8,064 nt of DNA, taken from contig CP070743.1 in assembly GCA_020348185.1 (NCBI GenBank), positions 163,050-171,113 of the forward strand, given 5' to 3'. A model generated the notes under the pieces. That model ran no database searches. It worked only from the letters and a program-made list of their open reading frames with translations, and was not told the DNA's origin. The translations under genes and the position numbers were made by a program. The stretch is from Nitrospirota bacterium (lineage in GTDB: Bacteria > Nitrospirota > Nitrospiria > Nitrospirales > UBA8639). Position 1 is the first letter of the stretch. Every line of letters begins with the position of its first letter. Shown here one piece after another: positions 1-6,036 of this stretch.

Positions 1-204
1 CATGGCCTTGTGGACAGGATCGAGATGGACGCTGATTGTTGCTTCGCACGGCAGAATAAGGTGTGGTTTTCCGACCCGGATGGAAACCGGTGGGAAGTGT
101 TTACCGTGTTGGAACAACTTCCCGTAACAAAGCCACTAAAGGAAACGGGTTGCTGTGTACCGGCAAATAAATCAACCGGCACAGCGGCTTGCGGTTGCTC
201 CTGA
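1..204 (+). CDS. arsI: ArsI/CadI family metalloenzyme (C-As lyase type), C-terminal end only
   Basis: The reading frame is open from the first base, so the start lies upstream of the window; 67 codons remain, ending in TGA at 202-204. The fragment contains DADCCFARQNKVW followed by SDPDGNRWEVF. This is the C-terminal half of a vicinal-oxygen-chelate (glyoxalase/dioxygenase) fold as in ArsI and CadI. ArsI enzymes are Fe(II)-dependent dioxygenases that cleave the carbon-arsenic bond of trivalent organoarsenicals such as methylarsenite in the cytoplasm. The vicinal Cys pair (fragment residues 13-14) is the known substrate thiol motif of ArsI, and the Glu of WEVF (residue 32) is the expected last metal ligand. 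The tail after the fold is odd: it adds a second CC pair (51-52) and a terminal CGC. The next gene starts 40 bp downstream on the same strand, which suggests co-transcription. The family call is firm; the exact substrate is inferred. Confidence 0.85.
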   Translation, partial: HGLVDRIEMDADCCFARQNKVWFSDPDGNRWEVFTVLEQLPVTKPLKETGCCVPANKSTGTAACGCS

Positions 205-244
205 CCGATGAAACAGTGATAATGTCTCTGAGGAAACATCACCC

Positions 245-853
245 ATGCCGCTCGAAGTGAATCAAATCTGGATGCAGGTCCAGTCTCGCCTACGGGATTT
301 CATTGCCCGGCGGGTCCCCAAAGACACTGACGTCGATGACATTTTGCAAGAGGTGGGTCTTCGAATGCATCGAAGTCTGAATGGGCTGAAGGATCCAGGA
401 CGGATTATCTCGTGGGTCTTTCAAATCACTCGAAATGTGATTTCGGATTTTTATCGTTCGCCGAAGCACCGTCGTGAAATTGCGGCTGGGTCAGCTGCAG
501 ACCTGGAAGCCTCCTATTCCATCCCACATTCTTCCCTCATTTCTGAATCTCCTGAGTCTCAAAGCATAAGGAAAGAATTAGCGGCCTGCCTTCTTCCGAT
601 GATCAAACAATTACCTGATCGCTACGGGGAGGCCTTGATGCTTGTTGAAATAGATGGTTTGACACAGAAGGCAGCCGCACACCAACTGAGAATCTCGCTC
701 TCGGGAATGAAATCGCGAGTTCAACGAGGCCGTAAAGAACTCAAACACCTCATCGAGGAATGTTGTGTGGTTCAACTCGATCGGCGGGGAACCATTACCG
801 ATTATTCGATTCGAGATGCAGACTGTAACCCTTGCGAACCCTCTCAAAATTAA
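245..853 (+). CDS. sigZ: ECF-type RNA polymerase sigma factor, SigZ-like
   Basis: This is a 202-residue sigma-70 family factor with only regions 2 and 4. Region 2 covers roughly residues 14-75, with the DVDDILQEV core-binding helix and the ISWVFQITRNVISDFYR segment that contacts the -10 element. Region 4 covers roughly 108-170, with PDRYGEALMLVEIDGLTQKAAA and the recognition helix SLSGMKSRVQRGRKEL. After region 4 comes EECCVVQLDRRGTITDY and then CNPC; a Cys pair followed by a DxRGxxxDY-like motif is typical of the SigZ group. The four cysteines at 173, 174, 194 and 197 could form a metal or metalloid site, which is inference. The ATG is preceded by GAGGA at 230-234, 10 bp upstream. No anti-sigma gene is adjacent. 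The position behind arsI suggests control of, or by, arsenic-related genes. The protein is somewhat longer than Bacillus SigZ because of the tail. Confidence 0.87.
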   Translation: MPLEVNQIWMQVQSRLRDFIARRVPKDTDVDDILQEVGLRMHRSLNGLKDPGRIISWVFQITRNVISDFYRSPKHRREIAAGSAADLEASYSIPHSSLISESPESQSIRKELAACLLPMIKQLPDRYGEALMLVEIDGLTQKAAAHQLRISLSGMKSRVQRGRKELKHLIEECCVVQLDRRGTITDYSIRDADCNPCEPSQN

Positions 854-861
854 TTAGCCTT

Positions 862-884
862 TTCGGGGAATCACGGTTCGGGGA
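862..884 (+). repeat. Direct repeat TTCGGGGA x2 between sigZ and the GH15 gene
   Basis: TTCGGGGA occurs at 862-869 and again at 877-884, a 15-bp period, in the 65-bp gap between the sigZ stop and the GH15 start. GAATC (868-872) and GATTC (883-887) also form a short inverted pair. Direct repeats of this kind can be regulator sites, or could contain the -35 element of an alternative-sigma promoter, but I recognise no known consensus. Chance is possible. Confidence 0.35.
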
Positions 885-918
885 TTCAAATACCTATTGA
901 TCTAACCAGGAGTGGTCA

Positions 919-2748
919 ATGCCTTACCAACCAATTGAGAACTATGGATTAATTGGCAACATGCGAACAACCGCCTTGGTGGGCATGAATGGTTCGATTG
1001 ATTGGTTTTGTTTTCCCCATTTCGATTCGCCCAGTGTATTTGCTTCAATTCTTGATGAGCATAAAGGGGGCCATTTCAAGATCGCCCCTCATTGTGACGG
1101 TTTGACCCATAAACAATATTATTGGCCCGATACCAATGTGCTCGTTACACGTTTTTTGTCGCCCGATGGCGTTGGGCGCGTATTGGATTTCATGCCAGTG
1201 GGCTTAGGAAATCCTGGGGCTCCCTGCAACGGGTTGATTCGGCGGGTTCAGGCTATTCGAGGCACGATGGCCTTCCGACTCGAATGCCAACCCGCATTTA
1301 ACTACGCTCGTGAAGGACATACGACCAAATTGCTGCCCGACGGGGCGATTTTCGAATCGGCCGCTTTCTCGCTTCGTCTTGGCACATCAGTGCCCCTCAA
1401 ACTAGAGCGGAATGGGGTTCTGGCTGAGTTTGTACTCAAGGAAGGCGAGGAAGCCAATTTCTCCCTGCAATCAGTTGCTCAAAGCTGCATGGACCATTTG
1501 CTGTTTTCGGAAAATCAAGCAGAAGAACTGTTTCGGCAAACTGTTGATTTCTGGCGCAAGTGGCTTTCGAAGTGTACCTATACCGGACGTTGGAGAGAAA
1601 TGGTCCATCGGTCAGCACTCGCGCTTAAATTACTGACCTTCGAACCGACCGGTGCGATTGTCGCCGCTCCCACCTGCAGCCTTCCGGAGGAAATTGGCGG
1701 CACGCGTAATTGGGATTATCGGTATACATGGATTCGTGATGCGGCATTCACCCTCTATGGACTTCTTCGCATCGGCTTTACCGATGAAGCCGCAAAATTT
1801 ATGCAATGGCTGGAAAGGCGGTGCCATGAACTGAAGCCGGACGGATCGCTTCAGATCATGTATGGCATTGACGGGCGGCACAACCTGACCGAAGAATCCT
1901 TGGACCATTTGCAGGGATATAAGGGCTCGCAACCGGTCCGAGTTGGAAACGGGGCTTACGACCAATTGCAGTTAGATATCTATGGCGAGTTAATGGATTC
2001 CGTCTACCTCTACAATAAATATGGAACACCTATTTCGTATGATCTCTGGAAACATTTACGGACCCTGATCAATTGGGTGTGCGACAACTGGCAACGCACG
2101 GATGAAGGCCTCTGGGAAGTACGAGGGGGTCAACAACATTTTGTGTACTCGAAACTGATGTGTTGGGTCGCAGTCGACCGGGGTCTTCGGCTTGCCGACA
2201 AACGCTCCTTTCCTGCGGATCGGGATCGATGGCTGACCGTGCGGGACACCATTTATGAAGAGATCATGACAAAAGGCTGGAATTCGAAGCGGGAGGCGTT
2301 TATCCAACGCTATGGAAATGATTCCCTGGACGCAGCCAATCTCATGATGTCGTTGGTCTTCTTTGTGAGCCCAACTGATCCTCGAATGCTCAAGACCCTC
2401 GATGCCACCAATCGGTCACCTGAGGAAGGGGGATTGGTATCCAATGGACTGGTCTACCGGTATAACATCGCAGAAACCAACGATGGTCTCGATGGGGAAG
2501 AAGGCACCTTTAATATTTGCACATTTTGGCTGGTGGAAGCCCTCACGCGGGCTGGAAGGGTCGATCGGGCGCGATTAGAAGAAGCCCGGCTGTTATTTGA
2601 ACAAATGCTGGGATATGCCAATCACGTGGGGTTGTTTGCTGAGGAAACCGGCCATCACGGCGAAGCCCTCGGGAATTTCCCCCAAGCCTTCACCCATCTG
2701 GCCCTCATCAGTTCGGCATTTAACCTCGATCGGGCTTTGGGCCGATAA
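919..2748 (+). CDS. Glycoside hydrolase family 15 protein (glucoamylase/trehalase-like)
   Basis: This is a complete 609-residue GH15 enzyme of the usual length for the bacterial and archaeal glucoamylase/trehalase type. The N-terminal beta-sandwich (about 1-215) starts with the family signature IENYGLIGNMRT followed by GSIDWFCFP. The (alpha/alpha)6 catalytic barrel (about 220-609) carries GGTRNWDYRYTWIRDA (260-275), GLWEVRG (397-403; E400 is the likely general acid), GEEGTF (526-531; E527 or E528 is the likely general base) and LGNFPQAFTHL near the end. Family members are inverting exo-enzymes that release glucose from alpha-glucans or split trehalose; the sequence alone does not decide which. 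There is no signal peptide, so it should act in the cytoplasm on storage glucan or trehalose. The ATG follows AGGAG at 908-912, 6 bp upstream. It may be read through from sigZ 65 bp upstream. No other glycogen or trehalose gene is in the window. Confidence 0.93.
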   Translation: MPYQPIENYGLIGNMRTTALVGMNGSIDWFCFPHFDSPSVFASILDEHKGGHFKIAPHCDGLTHKQYYWPDTNVLVTRFLSPDGVGRVLDFMPVGLGNPGAPCNGLIRRVQAIRGTMAFRLECQPAFNYAREGHTTKLLPDGAIFESAAFSLRLGTSVPLKLERNGVLAEFVLKEGEEANFSLQSVAQSCMDHLLFSENQAEELFRQTVDFWRKWLSKCTYTGRWREMVHRSALALKLLTFEPTGAIVAAPTCSLPEEIGGTRNWDYRYTWIRDAAFTLYGLLRIGFTDEAAKFMQWLERRCHELKPDGSLQIMYGIDGRHNLTEESLDHLQGYKGSQPVRVGNGAYDQLQLDIYGELMDSVYLYNKYGTPISYDLWKHLRTLINWVCDNWQRTDEGLWEVRGGQQHFVYSKLMCWVAVDRGLRLADKRSFPADRDRWLTVRDTIYEEIMTKGWNSKREAFIQRYGNDSLDAANLMMSLVFFVSPTDPRMLKTLDATNRSPEEGGLVSNGLVYRYNIAETNDGLDGEEGTFNICTFWLVEALTRAGRVDRARLEEARLLFEQMLGYANHVGLFAEETGHHGEALGNFPQAFTHLALISSAFNLDRALGR

Positions 2749-2773
2749 GAAATGTGTTCCATTTGATTTCGAC

Positions 2774-5290
2774 TTATTCTTCCGTTTTCAAGACGATTTT
2801 TCGTGCTGGACCTAAGGGTTTGGTAATTATCAATAAGGCCGGCAACAAGGTCAAATTACTCAGGAGGGCCAACACCATGGCCAGGCCAGTCAACAATCCA
2901 AAGTAAATTGTGGGAATAAATTTTGAGAGGGCCAAAATGGAAAAGCCCACGGTAATGGTCATCGCCGTATAGTAGATGGCCCGGCCGATGCTCCCATGGC
3001 AGGCATACACCGTCTCCATATAATGGCCATAGTTTTGGAACTCGACTTGAAACCGGTGTATGTAATGAATAGCGTGGTCAACGGCAATTCCGATGGTAAT
3101 GGCCGCAATGGTAATGGTCATGACATCCAATGGAATGCCGAACCACCCCATAAATCCAAGGACCAAACAGGCTGCGAGCATGTTGGGGATTATCGCCAAT
3201 ATGGCGAGATATACACTGCGAAATAGCACGAGGAACATTCCAAAAATACTGACAAAAACAAAACCCAAGGTCAGAATCTGTGAGGAGTACAGGCTTTGCA
3301 ACAGATTATTATATAAGACGGCCATCCCCGTTAAATGAACGTTTTTGTCATTAAGACTAAAATTATGTACAAGACTTCGGTGGATTTCTTGCAGAAGTTC
3401 CTGGCGTTTGAGATGGGGTGCCGATTCAATCAGTCGCATGGTCAATCGGGTTTGATTGGCATCTTCTGACAAGTATGGACGTATTAAAACTTTCTTTACA
3501 GCATCCGGCACATTTTTCCTGATAACCGCCAACTCATAATCTTCCGGTAAGCGCCCGTCGTTCAATTGCTTGAGCACCTTCATGCTGGTGGCGATCGACA
3601 ACACTTTTCCCACTTCCGGAAGACCCTCAAGATAATCATGAATCTCCTCTACCTGTGAGAGCATCTCGTTATTAAACCAATAATTGTATTCATGTCCATC
3701 TTCTTCCTCCGCAAAGGGGTCATCAAAAGGATCCTCTTCGTTTTCTAACTCCTTGAGCGACGCAAAAAATTCGGGCGCCGGATCAATCACGATATCCAAC
3801 GGAATGGTCCCTCCCAATTGGCTATCAATCAGTTCCATCCCCTGATAGATTTCCGTTGAACTTTTGAAGTGATCTATAAATCGATTGTCGACTGTTAATT
3901 GGGGAATGCCCATGATGCCCACCATTGCCAACATTGCGGAGACAAAGAAAATTTTTTTGGCATGATTTTGTGCTAGCGATGCAATCCGCAACGTAAATGA
4001 TTGGGTTGGGTCGATTCCATATTTGACATCTTCCCTTGACATGAGGGCTAAGACTGCAGGGAAAAAAATGAAATTGAGTACAAAAGCCAGCGTGATCCCG
4101 ATCGTCATGATCCAACCAAAATCTATCACCGGCCGAATATCGCTTACGACAAGCGAACAAAAAGCCACAATGGTCGTAATGGCCGTATAGAAACAAGGCT
4201 CGGCCATGACTCGTATTGTGTCGGATACCAACGTGTGTTGAGCGGCCTCAGGTCGTTCAACAGCTAAAATCCGATATCGCACAATAAGATGGATGGTGAT
4301 GGACATGGTGATGATAAGTAACAAAGAAATAAAATTGGAGGAAATGACCGTCACCCGCCAATCCACATACCCGAGAAACCCGACCATGACAGTCACGGTT
4401 ATGATACAGCACCCCAAAGGGAGAAGGATCCAGCGCAGTTTTTGGAAAAAATACGCCAAAGAAAGAATAAGAAAGGCAATGACCCCGAACCCAAAAACCG
4501 TGATATCTTGCTCAATAAAACTGATCATATCTGAGACAATCATGGAGACGCCGCCCAGGTACATTTGGGCCTGATCACGATGGCCATCCATAATTTCGCG
4601 AACTCTGGCAATCGTCTCACGGCTTCGGTCGAGTCTCTTGGAATGATAATCATCAAATTCTTCGGTAATCTGGGAAAACCGTTGGTCTTCTTCTCGAGTC
4701 AATCCGGTTAATTTCTTCTTTTCCTTAAGCTGGTTTCGCGTTTGAAGCAGTGACTGATACTTTTCATCCCGCTTGAACGTCACCATCAACGCGGTGGTTT
4801 TCCCGTCGGTGCTAACCAGATTATTCTGATAAATTGGGCTTTCCTGAAGTTCCCGCCTGGCCAGCTCTTTATCAATTCCTGGCGTTTCAAGGGTACGGAC
4901 ACTTTCCTCATCTGCCAGTTCCGAGAGCGTGACTTTCGGACTGTTCACCAGCGGCACATCTAAAATAGTGGTCACCGACTCAACCCGGTCTACTTGTGAC
5001 AATTCGTCACGCAAGGATTTCAAGCCGGACAGGGAGGCTGGCGAAAGGAGGTCGGAAAAGGGGGTATAGGTAATGATCAGAAAATCATCAGAGCCATAGA
5101 GCTTTTTGATGATCCGGTAATATCGAAAATCCTCATCATTCTCTAAAATTAAGGATTCCGAGGATGCATCAAGCTTAAACTCGTCCACATGGAAAGAAAA
5201 AAATCCCACGAGGAGGAAAAGGATCAAAATTGGGAAAAAGGGTCTTTTAATGACAATCTCGTTGTAATATTTCAAAAACGAGTTTTTCAT
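2774..5290 (-). CDS. RND/MMPL superfamily inner-membrane exporter
   Basis: This 838-residue membrane protein has the duplicated RND plan. TM1 is about 18-35, followed by a large periplasmic loop (36-260), TM2-TM6 (about 262-416), TM7 (446-464), a second periplasmic loop (465-668) and TM8-TM12 (about 670-822). The second half has GIAVDHAIHY in TM10, whose D738 is the expected proton-relay residue. The matching TM4 stretch, TMSITIHLIVRY, has S330 where Asp would align. The length and the absence of an adaptor or outer-membrane gene fit the MMPL/hopanoid-transporter-like branch of predicted exporters (lipid or hydrophobic cargo) rather than the roughly 1000-residue tripartite drug pumps. The substrate is unknown. 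Loop 1 carries a charged helical stretch (about 176-236), and loop 2 an acidic stretch (514-534). The ATG is the only credible start: an in-frame TAA lies 6 bp before it and no good ribosome-binding site is seen. It converges on the GH15 gene with 25 bp between stops and no obvious terminator. Confidence 0.9.
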   Translation of the reverse strand: MKNSFLKYYNEIVIKRPFFPILILFLLVGFFSFHVDEFKLDASSESLILENDEDFRYYRIIKKLYGSDDFLIITYTPFSDLLSPASLSGLKSLRDELSQVDRVESVTTILDVPLVNSPKVTLSELADEESVRTLETPGIDKELARRELQESPIYQNNLVSTDGKTTALMVTFKRDEKYQSLLQTRNQLKEKKKLTGLTREEDQRFSQITEEFDDYHSKRLDRSRETIARVREIMDGHRDQAQMYLGGVSMIVSDMISFIEQDITVFGFGVIAFLILSLAYFFQKLRWILLPLGCCIITVTVMVGFLGYVDWRVTVISSNFISLLLIITMSITIHLIVRYRILAVERPEAAQHTLVSDTIRVMAEPCFYTAITTIVAFCSLVVSDIRPVIDFGWIMTIGITLAFVLNFIFFPAVLALMSREDVKYGIDPTQSFTLRIASLAQNHAKKIFFVSAMLAMVGIMGIPQLTVDNRFIDHFKSSTEIYQGMELIDSQLGGTIPLDIVIDPAPEFFASLKELENEEDPFDDPFAEEEDGHEYNYWFNNEMLSQVEEIHDYLEGLPEVGKVLSIATSMKVLKQLNDGRLPEDYELAVIRKNVPDAVKKVLIRPYLSEDANQTRLTMRLIESAPHLKRQELLQEIHRSLVHNFSLNDKNVHLTGMAVLYNNLLQSLYSSQILTLGFVFVSIFGMFLVLFRSVYLAILAIIPNMLAACLVLGFMGWFGIPLDVMTITIAAITIGIAVDHAIHYIHRFQVEFQNYGHYMETVYACHGSIGRAIYYTAMTITVGFSILALSKFIPTIYFGLLTGLAMVLALLSNLTLLPALLIITKPLGPARKIVLKTEE

Positions 5291-5294
5291 GACA

Positions 5295-5307
5295 ACTTAC
5301 GGTAAGT
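5295..5307. promoter_or_regulatory. Palindrome ACTTAC-G-GTAAGT at the exporter's start
   Basis: Perfect 6-bp arms surround a single central base and cover about positions -5 to -17 relative to the exporter's ATG on the minus strand. This is where a ribosome-binding site would be expected, and none is visible. It could be a small operator or an mRNA structure affecting initiation. It is short enough to be chance. Confidence 0.25.
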
Positions 5308-5391
5308 GGACACAAAATATTTCGCCAAACAAGAAGAGGAAGCCATTCTCATTTTTCGAGTGAACCCTGTCTGGAAAGGAGGAAATTCCTA

Positions 5392-5439
5392 ATGGGTGAA
5401 AGGGAATGTATAGAAAAATTTAAAGCAATTAAGGAATGA
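5392..5439 (+). CDS. Possible 15-codon micro-ORF with strong ribosome-binding site
   Basis: AAAGGAGG at 5375-5382 is the strongest Shine-Dalgarno sequence in the window and sits 9 bp before an ATG. The frame reads MGERECIEKFKAIKE and ends in TGA. The peptide is charged and has no known family. There is no plus-strand gene directly after it (rmuC starts about 600 bp on), so a leader-peptide role is not obvious. It could be a remnant of a lost gene's start or chance purine richness. This rests only on the ribosome-binding site. Confidence 0.15.
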   Translation: MGERECIEKFKAIKE

Positions 5440-5631
5440 AAAAAACTGAAAGGAGTTCTGAATCAGATTACGTCTGATCATCATTTGATTTCACATTACC
5501 CAACAACTTGAAATAACACATTTCCGTGGTTAGCACCAGACCTTTATGCCTGAATGATATCGGATAATCAGCCAAGATTTAGCAGAATCCAGTTTTCCCT
5601 TGCGAAACTTACCGGGTAGCTCCGGATTGAA

Positions 5632-5811
5632 TCAAAGCCGCGAACAAGTCAGCGAAATATCCGCATCTGCCCCCGCTTCATTCTGGAGCGGAACCGCATC
5701 TTTATGGGCATGAGCTTTTTCTGAGAGGTCCATTCCCTCAATAAAAAATAGGTATAAACCGAACAACAACAAAAGACAGAATTGCCTGTACCTTTGCTCA
5801 TGGGAGGCCAT
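5632..5811 (-). CDS. Possible small membrane or exported protein (59 aa), unrecognised
   Basis: A minus-strand ATG (complement of 5809-5811) opens a 59-codon frame ending in TGA at 5634-5632. Residues 1-10 are polar and basic (MASHEQRYRQ). Residues 11-24 are strongly hydrophobic (FCLLLLFGLYLFFI). The rest is hydrophilic and rich in Ala, Asp and Glu, ending in LTCSRL. This is the layout of a single-span membrane protein or an uncleaved or late-cleaved signal sequence; AHA at 33-35 could be a signal-peptidase site, though it is far from the hydrophobic core. The codons resemble those of the neighbouring genes. Against it: no Shine-Dalgarno sequence precedes the ATG, and I recognise no family. 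An in-frame TAG lies one codon before the ATG, so the frame cannot extend further upstream. A REP-like repeat lies just upstream of its start. Confidence 0.35.
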   Translation of the reverse strand: MASHEQRYRQFCLLLLFGLYLFFIEGMDLSEKAHAHKDAVPLQNEAGADADISLTCSRL

Positions 5812-5831
5812 AAGCTAATTGAGGTGCGTCT

Positions 5832-5880
5832 CCCTCACCCTTCCCTCTCCCTTCAAGGGAGAGGGAATAGAGAGTGGGCT
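5832..5880. repeat. REP-like palindromic element (CCCTCTCCC/GGGAGAGGG hairpin)
   Basis: TTCCCTCTCCCTT (5841-5853) and AAGGGAGAGGGAA (5855-5867) are perfect 13-base complements around one base, giving a stem of about 11 bp with a small loop. The left flank CCCTCACCC (5832-5840) and the right flank AGAGTGGG are partly complementary. The CCCTCACCC...CCCTCTCCC...GGGAGAGGG pattern matches a dispersed intergenic palindromic repeat known from many bacterial genomes. No T-tract follows on either strand, so it is not a standard intrinsic terminator, though it may stabilise or end transcripts. The total element length is approximate. Confidence 0.7.
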
Positions 5881-6036
5881 TCAAAGGTAAGCTGGATAAA
5901 ACCTTCTGTTTGTGCTAATTGATGAACATTCCCCTACTGAGGAAGAGGTGAATCCTGACTCGATATGTCGTAATTAAATACCGAGACTTGTCTATTTCTC
6001 TTCGGATGCCCCACAACAGGATTGAACAGAGTCGTC

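Larger units (their letters stand above)
5291..6036. other. Gene-poor intergenic stretch between the divergent exporter and rmuC genes
   Basis: No long reading frame is open here on either strand. Contents seen: the palindrome at 5295-5307; a micro-ORF with a strong ribosome-binding site at 5375-5439; a possible minus-strand -10 (TATACA, complement of 5407-5412) with a poor -35; a small hairpin ATCAGA/TCTGAT at 5462-5478 without a T-tract; a 59-codon minus-strand ORF at 5632-5811; and a REP-like hairpin at 5832-5880. Stretches 5480-5630 and 5881-6020 show nothing I can name. The divergent flanking genes mean that promoters for both exporter and rmuC should lie here, but no clean sigma-70 consensus pair is visible. 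Confidence 0.6.

Noticed and set aside
3825..4196. Minus-strand 123-codon frame overlapping the exporter gene
   Set aside because: Same strand but a different frame; the exporter frame is continuous and carries the conserved membrane segments, so this is not a frameshifted gene part.
4293..4574. Plus-strand 93-codon frame inside the exporter gene
   Set aside because: Antisense shadow of conserved TM2-TM5 coding sequence; low-complexity Met/Thr/Val composition and no ribosome-binding site.
5398..5460. Minus-strand promoter with TATACA as -10 for the exporter
   Set aside because: The -35 match at proper spacing is poor (about two of six bases), so it is mentioned only as a possibility in the gap entry.
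5462..5478. Hairpin ATCAGA-TTACG-TCTGAT as a terminator
   Set aside because: A six-base, AT-rich stem with no following T-run on either strand.
5800..5922. Plus-strand 40-codon frame starting ATGGGAGGC
   Set aside because: It reads straight through the REP-like hairpin, giving a peptide (PHPSLSLQGRG) typical of spurious translations of this repeat; no ribosome-binding site.
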